From positions 125,289,731-125,353,730 of the forward strand of contig NC_134535.1 in NCBI RefSeq assembly GCF_050624435.1: a stretch of 64,000 nucleotides of DNA, read 5' to 3'. The notes under the pieces are model-generated. The model saw only the letters and a list, made by a program, of their open reading frames with translations, was not told where the DNA came from and made no database searches. This document shows, piece by piece, positions 11,980-24,700 of the stretch (positions are counted from its first letter, which is position 1; each line of letters starts with the position of its first letter). Position numbers and translations under genes: made by a program. This stretch comes from Tenrec ecaudatus. Taxonomy: Eukaryota > Chordata > Mammalia > Afrosoricida > Tenrecidae.

Positions 11980-13558
11980 CATGACTTGGAATTTATTAAT
12001 GTAAGAGACACAATCAGCTCAAATGAGTCCTGTACCTCCCTGCCAGGAAGTAGAAATGGGGGAAGGTTAGTGGGTAAGTGCATGACAATGGTGCACAAGG
12101 CAAGGTCCAAGTGCTTTTGTGGATGAAGCAAGCAATGAACAGAAAAGCAGTACTGGAGAGTGAGTTGGGAGGAAGATCTAGACTCCCTAGAGAGTGCCTA
12201 CATGTAGACTGGGTTTGGGCTAATTTACAACCTGTGGATTTATAGATTTCTTTCTATCTTTTTATAAATCATTTTATTGGGGTCTCATACAGCTCTTATC
12301 ACAATCAATACATACATCTGTGTGTCAAGCACGTTGTACATTTGTTGCCATCATCATTTTTAAAACATTTACTTTCTATTTTAACCATTGGTATCAGCGC
12401 CTCATTTCCCCTTCTTTCCCCCACCCTCCCTCCCCCATTAACCCTTGATAAATTATAATTTTTTTACATGTCTTACACTGACCGATATCTCCCTTCACCC
12501 ACTTTTCTGTTGTCCATCCCAATGGGAGGGGGTTATATGGACATCAATGTGATCGGTTCCCCCTTTCTTCCCCTTCTCTCCCCACCTTCCCCCTACCCTC
12601 ATGGTTTCATTCCTCCCATTACTATTCCTAAAGGGTTTATCTGTCCTGTATTCTGTGTGTCTAGAGCTCTTATCTGGCCAAGTGTACATGTTCTGGTCTA
12701 GCCAGATTTACAACTTAAAACGGGGATCATGGTAGTACTAGAGAAATGTTGTGTGTTTGGTCGATGCTATACTGCACCTTGGCTGGCTTATCCCTTCCTT
12801 GTGACACTTCTGTGAGGGGATGTCCAATTGTTTACAGATGGACTTTGGGTATCCACTCTGAAACCACTTGTTAATATTGATATAATTGTTTGTTTTGGGT
12901 CTTCTGATGCCTGTTTCCTGATCCCATTGACACCTTGTGATCACACAGGCTGGTGTGCTTCTTCCATGTGGGCTTTGTTGCTTCCCTGCTAGATGGATGC
13001 ATGTTTATCTCCAATCCTTTAAGACCAAAGACACTATATCTTTTGATAGCCGGGCACCATCAGCTTTCTTCACCACATTAGCTTATGCACCCATTTTGTC
13101 ATTAGCAATCATGTCAGGAAGGTGAGCATCACAGAATGCCAGGTAATTAGAACAAAGTGTTCTTGTCTTGAGAGAAGACTTGAGCAGACGCCCAATGTCC
13201 ATCTGCTACCTGGATATTTAACATATACATATATGTACATAGACCTATATCTCTATTGTTATATATTCACATATGTGCATTCCTATGTTTATACCTCTAT
13301 AAATGTCTTCTGCCTCCCAGTTCTTTCCTTTTACTTTCTTCCTGTCCCACTATCATGTTTGACCTTCAGCTGGCTCTCAGTAATTCCTCTTGTCTACATT
13401 GCATTTGATCAAAACCCACTAGGCATTCCACACCCTCCTCACTATCAGTTTTAGATCTTTTGTTCTTCTTTTGTCCCTGTGTTTGTGGTTTCTACCCTCC
13501 ATTTCCCCCACCTCCCCCTTTTCCCAGTCCTGCGATAACTGTCGGTCCCATTGTTGAA
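11980..13558 (-). mobile_element. L1 3' UTR with candidate 3' transduction
   Basis: L1 3' UTR occupies about 12256-13558 in reverse. Near-identical 19/20-nt repeats ttcatttctttttcatcaa (11961-11979) and ttcatttcttatttcatcaa (13559-13578) bound a larger insertion that includes 276 bp of non-L1 sequence (11980-12255) beyond the L1 3' end. On the minus strand that extra sequence ends with AATAAA (11997-11992) 12 nt before the duplication, as a read-through transcript would. Confidence 0.7.
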
Positions 13559-13789
13559 TTCATTTCTTATTTCATCAATTGCTCAGCAGTTTTTAAGCCG
13601 TGTGCTGTTTATTTTCCATGTATTTGATTTTTTGCTCTTTCTCTTCCTATTGTTCCACCACTTCTCTGTCAGTCTGTTATTTTGTGGTGGCTCGTGTGTT
13701 GCTCTGATGCTAGAAGTTATGTTGCTCATATTTTCAAATACCAGCAGGGTCATTCAAAGAGCTGGGTTTCACCAGAACTTCCAAATTAA

Positions 13790-14890
13790 GAAAAGATTTT
13801 GATGAAGGAATGGAAATTAGCCACTGTAAACCTTATGGAGAGGATAAAAATATCTTCAAATTTGGACAACCTAAAGAATAGCGGAAGAACATTGTCAGAT
13901 ACAGTGCCAAACAATGAACTCCTCAGGCCATCAGGCACTGAAAATGTAACTGAAAAAAGCCGCCTTCTCAAAACAGAGTTGACCATAATGAGGAGGATAG
14001 GGTAAAACCTCCAGGGCCTTCATTTAGTGATGGGCACAACCCCGAAAGGGAAGAAACTGCTACACATTAAAAAAAAATTACAACTTGCAATGTACAAAGT
14101 ATGAATCCAGTAAAATTGGAAGTGGTCAAAGATGAAATGGAACCCACAAAGATGGGTATCCTAGGCATAGTGAGCTAAAAGGGACTGACATTTTCCATTG
14201 TGAATCACATAGTCATAGGGTTTACTATGCCAGGAATGAGAGATTCAATGGGAATGGTGTTATATTCGTTGTCAAAAGGACATTTCAACATCTGATTTGA
14301 AGTACAATGTTGTCTGTGGAAGAATACTATCTATATGCATAGAAGGAAATCCAATCAATACAACTAATATTAAAATTCATGGATCAACCACTAAAGCTAG
14401 TGGTGTTGAAATGGAAGAATTTTACCAAGGTCTTCAGTTTGATATTGATCAAACATGCAGTCAAGATGCATTGATAATTAGGAAACAAAGAGGAAGCAAC
14501 AATAGTTGGGAAATACACCCCTGGTGATATAAACAACGCTAGAAATTGAATGATAGGATTTTGCAAGATAAACAATTTATCACAAGTACTTTTCAACAAC
14601 ACTTCCACATGTGGACTTCTCCAGATGGAATATACAGAAGTCAAATTGACTTTCTTTGTAGAAAGAGATGATGGAGAAGCTAAAATGAGGCCAGAGTTGA
14701 CCATCAATTGCTCATCTGTAAGTTTAAGTTGAAGCTGAAGAAATCTAAAACAAGTCTAAAATATGATCTTAAGTATGCATCCTACTTGAAAATAGATGGT
14801 AAAATTTCAATATTTTAAGGTTTATTAAGGTTTACTTTTTGTCCTAACATTTTATCAATTCTAGGGAATGTTCAATGTGCACTAGAAAAT
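13790..14890 (+). mobile_element. RTE LINE 5' half (apurinic endonuclease domain), decayed
   Basis: Several frames carry RTE endonuclease-like segments: NERFNGNGVIFVVKR, NVVCGRILSICIEGNPIN, IGFCKINNLSQVLFNNTS. Frames are broken by stops and shifts. It ends without the reverse transcriptase part. Confidence 0.7.
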
Positions 14891-15179
14891 AATGGATACT
14901 GTCTTGTTGTTAGGTGGAATGCTCTTTAAATAAATGTCTAGGACATCAAGTAGCTAATTGTGTTACACACCAGAGGGGCTCTACAGAAATTAACACAGGA
15001 GAAACTCTGAGAGGGAAGCTTCCAGGAAACAGGAGAAGCATCATACAGATAAGTAGACACAGATCAATTAGGTTTTGAAGAGCTGTGTGCTTTTGGCTTA
15101 CCACTTCAGAGGCCGGTTGGGACTTAACCGTGGCCCCACCACAGTCTCAGCTGATGACTGAGATTGATTGCTTCTTTCG
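14891..15179. other. Unassigned
   Basis: Nothing recognised between the RTE and L1 pieces. Confidence 0.4.
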
Positions 15180-18100
15180 CTGGTCCAAAGGATTTCCTTC
15201 AACATAACCATAACAACCGACTCTAATGAAATCAAAAGGAAAATTACACAGTACTATGAAGACCTGTATGCCAACAATTCAGCAATTTGGAAGATATGGA
15301 CAAATACTTGGAAAAACAATCCCTCCTTAGATTACCTCAGATGGACATCAAGAATCTCAAAAGACCCATAGCAATAGAAGAAATAGACAAGGTTATCAAG
15401 GGATTACCAACAGCAACAACAACAACAACAAAAATCCCTTGGACCCAATGACTTCACAGGATAATTCTACCATTCAGGGAAGAACTGACACCAATCATAC
15501 ACAAACTCTTCCAGAACATAGAAAAAGACAGCAAACTCCTGAACTCTTTCTATGAAGCCAGTATGACTCTGATACCTAAAGCAGGCAAGGATCCCATGAG
15601 AATTGAGAACTACAGACCAATATCCCTAACAAACATTGATGCAGAAATCCTTAACAAAATACTGACCAATAAAATACAAAAGTATATCAAACAAACAATT
15701 CATCATGACCAAGTGGGATCCCTACCAGGGATGCAGGTATGGATTAACATATGAAAGACCATTAGTATTATTCACCACATTGACATAAAACATGGTAAGA
15801 ACGACATGATAATATCGATAGATGCGGAAAATCAACAACATCAAACACCAATTCCTATTTAAGACACTCAAGAAGATAGGAATGGAAGGAAATTTCCTCA
15901 ATATAATACAAGCTATTTGGGAAAAACCAACAGCCAACGTGGTAGTCAATAGAGAAAAGTCTAAAATAATCCCACTGAAAAAGGGGACTAGACAAGGGTG
16001 CCCCTTGTCTCCACTCATATTTAACATCGGACTGGAGGTCCTTGTTAACAATAAAAGGCAAAGAAAAGACATCACAGATATTCACCTGGGGAATAAAGAG
16101 GTGAAACCATCAATATTCTCAGATGATATGATTTTATATGTGGAAAATCCCAAGAGCTCCACAAGAGGAGTGCTGGAAGCCATAGAGGAATATGGAAGAG
16201 TGGCAGGATACAAGATCAACATCCAGAAATCTGTCAGAGTGCTATACATATTGGACAAGACCACAGAAGAGGGGATCAAAAAGGTGGTACCCTTCACAAT
16301 AGCCAAGTACAAATTGAAATATCTAGGGATATACCTGACTAAAAAAATAAACCCCAAATATTTGTATGAGGAAAACTACAGAACACTATTACAAGAAACC
16401 AAGCATGACCTCAACAAATGGACCTCAAACCATGCCCATGGATGGGCATATAGTAAAGAGGTCATTTCTGCCCAAGGTACTATATAAGTGTAATGCTATT
16501 CTGATAAAAAAATACCATCATTTTTCTTCAAAGAATTGGAAAAACGTATTACCAACTTCACATGGAGAGTGAAGAAGACCAAATTAGCAGAGAACTTCTC
16601 AAGAAGAAAGACAAAATGGGAAGGCTTGCTTTTCCTGTCTAGAACCTATTATATAGCCACAGTGGTCAAAATGTCTGGTATTGGTATAATACTAATACTC
16701 AGACCATTGGAATAGAACGGAAAACCCAGAAATAAAATCACCAGCATACAGACAACTGATCTTTGATAAGGCCCCCCCCCCCAAACTCAAATGGGAAGTA
16801 GATGCCCTCTTCATCAAGTAGTGGTGGAAAAAATGGATATCTAGCTGCAGAAAAATGAAGCAAGACCCTTACCTCATTCCATGCACAAGAATCAACTCAA
16901 GGTGGATCACAGACCTTGAGGTAAAACCCAACTATTAGGGCCATCAATGAGGAAATTGGGACAAACCTGAGAACTTGGGTACAGGGAATACATAGACTAT
17001 CAGAAATAAGGAAGGACACAAATACAGATGAGTCACAAATTGACAAGTGGGATATAGTGAAGATAAAACACTGTGTACATTGAAATAATTCACCAAGGGA
17101 GTAGTAATAAGAGAGCCCACAGAGTGGGAAAACATCTTTAGCAATGACACATCAGACAAAGGCCTTATTACTAAAATATACAACACTCTGCTGGTTTACA
17201 ATAAGGAAAAATAATTGCCTACTGAGGATGTGGGCAAAGGTCTGAACAGAAATTTTACAAGGGCAAAAATCTGAATGATCAATAAACATGAGAAAAGGTT
17301 CCCGATCATTAACCTTCAGAGGAATGCAATTTAAAACAACTGAGATACCACTTAACACCCTCAAAGTGAGCCCAATTCAAAAAATCAGAAAGTAACAAGT
17401 GTTGGAAGGCCTGTGGTGAGATAGGAACTCTGTACCACTGCTCATGGACCTGTTGGCATGCACAGTCATTATAGAAATTGATTTGGCGGCGATAGCTAAA
17501 CCAGATTAAAATCGAGCTACCATACGACCCAGCAATCCTCCTGATGGGCATAGACCCAGAAGAGGCAAGAAACAGACCATGGCCAGACATCTGTGCTCCA
17601 GTGTTCATCATGGCACAGATCATAATGCAAGGAGATCAAAACAACCCAAAATTCCATCAACTGACAAATGGATTAAAAACTGTGGTACTTACATACAATG
17701 GAGTACTATGCATCGCTGAAAAGCAGTGATGAACGCATGAAGCACATCACCGCATGGGAAGAACTGGAGGAAATTATGGTAAGCGAAGTAAGCCAAGCAC
17801 AAAAGGACAAGCACAACATGGGTCCACTGAGGTAAGCTTAAAACTGCAAAAGGGGCATAGGGGAAAGCTACTTTATATATGCACTCCTGCGGTGAGGTCC
17901 AGGTAGTATGGCAGGGGCCAGATCCAATCCAGTGATACACATGGCGGCAAACTAAAAAGGAGGAAAAAAGTAATAAAGGAAAATGACATGAGTAGTGGGG
18001 GAACAGGGCACTACTCACCCAAGGGGAGGGTATTGTTTATATCTCCATAGGAGAGGGAGAGAGGGACCAGGCTTCAACCCAATGGGCCAAGATGTGAATG

Positions 18101-20005
18101 CAACATACTGGCACGAAGCAGGGAACCAGTAGAGAGGTCTGTGGGACTGGCCCCAATTCCAACTATGGGGAACTCTCTTCCCTCAAGTAGAATGCATTTC
18201 TGAGGACAACACGGATTCTACAGCTCAGGGACAGGGGCAAGTCTGATCAGAGCACACAGGAACAAGCAAAGAGGGAAGGAGAGAGACTAGAACACATCCT
18301 GGCCCACCAAGCCTCGAGGACTATATTCCTGCTCAGAGCAGCCAGTGCACAGAGAGGACCATAGGGCTGGTCCGACCACGAGACACAGTGTTCCTCACTG
18401 ATCTGTAGCATTACGGAGGACAGCACTGGAGGCACAGTGTGGGAATTGTGCTTGATCTTACCCCACCACACCGAGGCAAAACACTAAGGATGTGCAACAG
18501 AGCATCAAGGAGAACAAAGCAATGAAGTCCTTGAGGAATACGAAAAATAGACGTTGGGGCCAGGGAAAACACTCCTAAAGGCCAACAAGCTCTTTATATA
18601 CTTTTGTTATTTGTCAGTTTTTGTTGTTGTTGTTTTGTTTTACTCTGTTTTGTATTTGTGCTTATTATTGTCTGTGCATGTCTGTCTACATAACATAGGC
18701 AAGATAAGCAATCTGCAGGAGAAAACAATGGGACTGACACTTTCCAGGGGACATGGGAGAGGGTGAGGTGGGGGAAAGAATGGGTGGGGGTGTCAACAAA
18801 CCCAGGGACAAGGGAACAACAAGTGATCTAAAATTGATGGTAAAGAGGGCATAAGATGCCTTGTGGGGCTTGATCAAGGGCAATGTAGCTGAGAGGAATT
18901 ACTGAAACCTGAAAGGAGCAACATGATAGTGGGACAAGAGATAAATAAAAGGAAATAGAGGTCAGAACTAGGAGGAAAAGGACATTTATAGAGGCATGCA
19001 CATATGTACAGGTATAAATATATTTATACATAACAATAGGGAAAACGATCTGTGTACATATACTTATATGTTAAGTTTTAAGGTAGTGGACGGACATTCG
19101 GCCTTTACTTAAGTACTCACTCAACACAAGAATATTTTGTTCTAATAACCTGGCATTCTGTAGTGCTCACTTTCTAGACATGACCGCTGAAGAGAAAGTG
19201 GATGCATAAGCCAAATGTGTTGAAGAAAGCTGATGTTTCCCAGTTATCAAAAGATACAGTGTCTGGAGTCTTAAAGGCTTGAAGATAAACACGCGGTCAT
19301 CTAACTAAGAAGTAACAAAGCCCACATGGAAGAAGCACACTAGCCTGTGTGGTCATGAGGTGTTGATGGGATCAGGTATCAGGCATCAAAGACCCAGAAC
19401 AAATAATCATTTCATTGTGAATGAGGGGGAGCATGGAGACCCAAAGCCCATCTATTAAAAACTGGACATCCCCTTACAGATGGGTCACAAGTAAGAGACA
19501 AGCTAGTCGGGGTGCAGTATAGTACTGACGAAACACACAACATGCTTCCTCCCTCTCACTAGCATGAATGCTACTCTACCTTACAAATCCAGCTAGACCA
19601 GAGGATGTACACTGGTTCAGATAAGAACTGGAAACACAGGAATTCAGAACAGATAAATCTCTCAGGACCAACAATGAGAGTAGCAATACCAGGAGGGTAA
19701 GGACGAAAGGGGAACCAATCATAATGATCTACATATAAGCCCCTCCCAGCCCCCTGGAGAAAAAATATGTGTGAAGGGAGACAGTGGTTGTTGTAAGACA
19801 TTGAAAAAATAATGATAAATTATCAAGGGTTCATGAGAGAGGGAGGGTCGGGGTTGGGGTAAAATGAGCCGCTATCAAGGACTCAAGGAGAAAGAAAATG
19901 TTTTGAAATTGATGATCGCAACATTTGTACAAATGTGCTTGACACAATGGATGGATAGATGGGTTGTGATAAGAGCTGCATGACCCCATAACAAAATTAT
20001 TTAAA
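15180..20005 (+). mobile_element. 5'-truncated L1: reverse transcriptase to 3' end
   Basis: Begins in ORF2 (TTDSNEIKRKITQYYEDLYA). The longest open part, 15822-16487, is [21 protein letters not shown], then FSDDMILY at about 16116-16139 (usual FADD; both Asp kept). Further C-terminal ORF2 fragments lie at 16640-17800 (e.g. YTPLPA-type end and SEVSQAQKDKHNMG) with several stops and shifts. The 3' UTR is about 2.15 kb (17840-20005), ends ccccataacaaaattattt plus an A-rich tail, and is the reference for the many minus-strand tails in the window. Confidence 0.9.
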
Positions 20006-20365
20006 AAAGAAAAAAGGTAGGTTTGAAAGAAAAACAAAAGAGGAAGGAAAAGAGTGAAAGGAAACAAAAAGAAAACTGGCAATTTAAGACGAGGCTATTA
20101 ATAAATGTGAAAAATAAAATCTCCGAGTGGACTCTTCTTTTTTACCCCAAGTGACTGATAGAATTTTAACATATGTATGTGATTTTCATAAAAAAATACA
20201 TTTAGAATACTTTAGATAAATTAGAATATTTTGAACTTATTTTGATAATGTTACACTTTTGCGGTCACATTTTTAGTGATCCTGTAAGTTCAGGGATACT
20301 CAAAGATGTTTAAGTCAATATTCAGCTTCATGATATTGCATAGGCTAAAGTCAATTTAAAAAATC
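20006..20365. other. Unassigned, A/T rich
   Basis: No gene or repeat recognised. Confidence 0.4.
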
Positions 20366-20540
20366 AAACACTTCCATTGAGTCAATGCTGACTCTTTGGT
20401 ACCCCTTGTGTGTTTATGAGATAAACTGCTTATGGGAGTAGAAAGACCAGTCTTTCTCTCATGGAGCAATTGGTAGTTTTGAACTGCTGACCATGAGGTT
20501 TGCAGGCCAGCAGTTAATCTCTACATAACCAAAGCCTAGT
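20366..20540 (-). mobile_element. AfroSINE
   Basis: Starts ccattgagtcaatgctgact and ends near ctctacataaccaaagcc on the + strand. Confidence 0.75.
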
Positions 20541-20694
20541 AGTAGTTTTTTTTTGCTGCCAGATTTCTGTATTTATTACTTTTGTAAATCATTTGGCAAA
20601 TGGTTATTATAGATGTAAAGAATAATGTTGGAAAAAGATTGTTTTAAAACATGCTTAGAGCTGAATGGTAACTTTGACAGCTCTCTCTTTTTTA

Positions 20695-20845
20695 AAAAAA
20701 ACATTTTATTAGGGGCTCATACAACTCTTATCACAATCCACACATATACATACATCAATTGTACAAAGCACAGCTGTACATTCTTTGCCCTAATCATTCT
20801 CAAAGCATTTGCTCTCCACTTAAGCCCTTTGCATCAGGTCCAGAA
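20695..20845 (-). mobile_element. Short L1 3' end
   Basis: Reverse L1 tail (cattttattaggggctcatac to cttaagccctttgcatcag). Confidence 0.85.
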
Positions 20846-21439
20846 AAAAAAAGTAGTAGATTTTATATACATAGAAGATCAGCGTCTTTGTAGTTGGTTG
20901 AACAATGCATGCTTGGTGCCTTTCTATATTTCAGTCACATTATTTAGATTTCTTCTCACCATTTCAATCATCTCATTACACCTAATCAAGCTTAAAACAT
21001 CTCCTTATCTAAATTTTTCTTCCCTTATTAACATAAATTCACGGTCCACTAAATTTTCCATCTAATCTTTCCAGTCACTGTTATCTGAGTGCAGAAATCT
21101 TATCAGAGCATAAAGATTTTGTCATTGTCTATGTGATCTTTTGCTATTTTAATGATAGGTTGGGCACAACTTCTCTTTATGCTCAGAATATTTTCAAGAA
21201 CAGCGCTTATTTCCAACATATTTACTCTTTAAAACCAGAATATCAAGGAAAGCAAAGATGAATTCATGTTTATTACTAAGCATACTTTTTTTTCGCAAGA
21301 GAAGTAGAGTGAGAGACTAGAGTGAGAAATTCCATATGACTCAATAACGAGGTGATTTCAACAAGCTTATGGAACTTACTACTTTGTGTGTGTGTGTGCT
21401 GTTTTCACAATTTCCTTCATTTTTTGCCCCATACAGCCA
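20846..21439. other. CLEC4D: CLEC4D upstream region, no gene
   Basis: A/T-rich flank with a short (gt)n at 21385-21398. No recognised repeat. Confidence 0.4.
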
Positions 21440-21689
21440 AGTGAATCAAAGGAAACCCCGGTCTTTGGAAATACTTCTTCTTTTGAGTTAACCATTTTAT
21501 GTTGAGAACTTTCAAAGCTCTTAAATATTTATGAATACATTCTCTGTATTCATAGGGTGGGAGAAAAACGAGGTTTTCTACTTCTTTAAAGCTTAACAGT
21601 CTCAGAAGATATAGAAAATATATCACTCAGGAGATTAAAAGAGGCTCCTGGTTCTCTCAAACCCTGAGCAACAAAGAAAGTAACACACA
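21440..21689 (+). promoter_or_regulatory. CLEC4D: CLEC4D 5' flank with candidate sites
   Basis: Immediately upstream of the start codon. It holds a kappaB-like ggaaaccccg (21451-21460) and an A/T-rich TATA-like stretch (gaaaatatatcac, about 21612-21625). No CpG-rich promoter is visible, as expected for an inducible myeloid gene. These are motif matches only. Confidence 0.25.
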
Positions 21690-21717
21690 ATGGTGGTAGA
21701 AGAGCCTCAAACTAAAC
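21690..21717 (+). CDS. CLEC4D: CLEC4D exon 1 coding part
   Basis: Codes MVVEEPQTK plus one base, aligning with the human start MGLEKPQSK. The donor is gtaagt at 21718. The phase (1) fits exon 2, which is the main reason for choosing this start; no other ATG upstream of the TM exon gives a matching tail with a donor. Confidence 0.85.
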
Positions 21718-24700
21718 GTAAGTTCTTTTTTGATTTTCAAAAATGCCAATCTGTTTGTGACTAAAATGCGCAATTGTGTATTTAATTGAATAATTGAAGA
21801 TGCTGGGCAGGAGAGGAGACAGATGAGAAGGACTTTGGGGGTGGGGAGGAAGGTGAGAGAGTGAAACAAAGATGAGTAGAAAAATGTTTTTTATAAAGTA
21901 TGAATTGGACAGAAAGAGAATATAAAATATGTGAAAGATAAATAACTCAGAAAGAAAATAGATGGAAGGCTCTTGAAATTGAGAATGAGAAGCAAGGTGT
22001 AGAAAACATACTCAGGTTCATAGTATATCTGAGTCTCTGACTTTGTCTAAGTTATGCTTTTAAGTGATTCAAAGCAATTTGTACTGAGAGAACACTGAAA
22101 AAACTTTTGATAAATACACAGTAGAAACATAGACATCTAAAATTAAAGTTGCTCTTCTCACTACATTACCATAGAAAACTTTGATGGAATGCTGTACAAA
22201 GGTTCTAAAAATATTTTTTGTAGTGAAATGTATTGAAGATTTCTTTTGTGCCAATAATATGATAAACAGGATGATTTTAATTGATATATAGAAATTCACT
22301 TTATGACTGTATATAGTTTAAAGTGTACGCTACTGATAATACACAAATAAATATGCTTCAGTGTTTTTTGGCTGTGGTAGTTACAGAATTTCAGGTCAAC
22401 TTGAAGATATATAATGATGTAGGGATGGTTTTCAACCCGTCAATCAGGTCACAGACTGATGGTGCCTCCTATGGGTGTGGCCTTCTCCTAAGGAGGGTCC
22501 TGAGAACATCCCTCTCTCTTTCTGCCTTCACCTTCTTGCTGGCGAGCCACTCTGAGACCCGCCAGAGTCTTGTGATGCTTCCACCACCATTAGATCCACA
22601 AGACTTTGTACCCACTCCCCTGTGAACTCCCTACCTTCTGCATCATTGCGTGTGGCTGCATGAGTCTGAAGGGGGATTTATGGACCAGTATCATAGTTAT
22701 GGACTTGATGTGGACTGGGCTTGGATGTTTGCTGGATATATAATTAATTCTTGATGTAAAGCTCTCTCTTACACATATATGAGTGCCTAACACATTGTTT
22801 TTTTGACTTCCACAAGTACCCCAATGATCATTCTTTTTTATTAGTAAATTCAATTATCACTCTAGATTCTAGACTTCCAGATTAAAATATTGCTGTGGCA
22901 AATGCAGTGTATTTAAAAACTGATAAATTCTGCTAAATTAATTCTCCTGAAAAGTCTCAGGAGCAGCATGTATGTCCTTATGAACAGCATTTCTTTTCTC
23001 TCAGTCTTGCCAACACTGGGTATTTTCAATGTGCACTTAAGAAACTGATATGTGAAAAATCATAGCACACTATTTCAGTTTACACTTCTCTGAACACACT
23101 TTTATTTGCTTAATGACCATTCATATTTTTTCAGAGAATTTCTTGTTCAACATTTGCTCAGTCTTCTAGTTGATTTTTAAAAAATTCTTCATAGATGCCA
23201 GACATTAATATTTTCCCCTTGTCTTTTTAGCATTGCTTTAGTTCCCCCCTGAAGATTTTTGTTGTAAATTAGATAGGGGTTTACATTTCAGATCAGCTTT
23301 GTGTTCAATAGTTTAAGTCACTAGTCAACCCTCCTGCTCATTTACCCATCTCCAAAGCCTTTATTTTTCTTCTCCACCTTGTGAACTCCTATCTTCCAAT
23401 TCTTTAGTTTTAACAACCCTTTTCTTTTTGTGTAGCCAAGCAGTCCATTTGTAATGTTTTGATCTTGCTTATAATAGCTTTATCTACCCCAAGCTTAGGG
23501 GGAAAGAACTGTAAAGTTTTTCTTCTTATTTATTTACCTACCAGTGTATGCTAAAACAGATCGGTTCAGAGGCAAATCCTAGGTGGTAAATATTTCGAAT
23601 GCTCTCATGCCTAGCTTGCTCCTTAGACCCACATTCCAGACCTCAGGTGAGGGAAAGGATACACCTTTTATTTTTATTTTTGCTCTGCAGAAGGATACCG
23701 ACACTCCGGGCTGCTTCTTTGGATCACTGTGGGTGTTTTCATTTCGATTCTCAGTGCCTGTTTTATTGCAAGCTGTTTCAGTAAGTTATTGCTCAAAGTC
23801 GAGCTCTTCTCAATTTGTTTAGGCCATTTGTCAATGGTCCCCCAGCATCTCACCTCCACAATGGCTTCAGGATCTTGGATTTAAATTCAGAGCTACGTAG
23901 TAGTCTACTTGCTGTCCTTTGGTGGCTCCTATATAAGGATTGAAAGAGGAAATTTAGAGCATTTTTGTACATAATGAGGTTGGTGCGATAACAAATCACC
24001 CCCTGTTTGGGACTGGGACTACAAAGGACGGCAGCTTGTGAGTGAAGAGCAATCAACAAAAAAAACAACTTTCAGAGGGACTTCAGTGTAGCATTGAAAA
24101 ACAGAACAAAGTAGAAAAACCGTTTTTTCTGCTACCAAAACCTAATATGAAGCTACTATAATAACATAGTTAAGGCACAAAAAAGACATAAAATTGAATT
24201 CTAAAATTAGTTATGGATTATGCATATATCAACTTTTAAAATATTGAAGTATATTTGAAAAATTAAGGGGAAGACACTTTTGTTCAACCAAAGTTGCTGG
24301 CACAATTCATGTTAACATTGGCCTCTTCTTTCATATGATCTATAACATACAATTCCAGGTGGATTCTTGCCCAATATGTGAAAAGTCAATCAATACCTCT
24401 TTTTAGAAGAGAAATAAGCTTAAAGACCTTGAGGCAGGAGAAAATTTTTTTAACAAGTTACAAATGCTGTAGCCAATAAAAATAACAATATAAGCTATAA
24501 CACAATAAAAATGAACATCCCTAACAACAAAATATATCACTAACAGTTTGATAACAGAAAACTACAGGAAAATATTTTTGTAATACATATAATTTATAAA
24601 TAATTATTGTTGCTAATGCCATTGAATTAGTGATTTATGTCCTTGGGGATGTATACTTCAAGATACTCAGTGTGGTTCACAATAGCCAAACGCTGGGAAC

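Larger units (their letters stand above)
10080..13650 (-). mobile_element. Old L1 ORF2 (reverse transcriptase and linker region), interrupted three times
   Basis: Antisense of L1 ORF2: ttgatatgatcacatgggtc (10160-10190, the H-M-I-I-S-I-D segment) and, upstream in ORF2, tttccatgtatttgat (13610-13630). It carries later insertions at 10664-10736, 10969-11740 and 11980-13558. Heavily decayed. Confidence 0.75.

Noticed and set aside
15822-16487. 221-codon reverse transcriptase frame as a possible gene
   Set aside because: It is L1 ORF2, within a 5'-truncated L1.
16769-16778. C10 run as a functional feature
   Set aside because: It is a homopolymer within decayed L1 ORF2.
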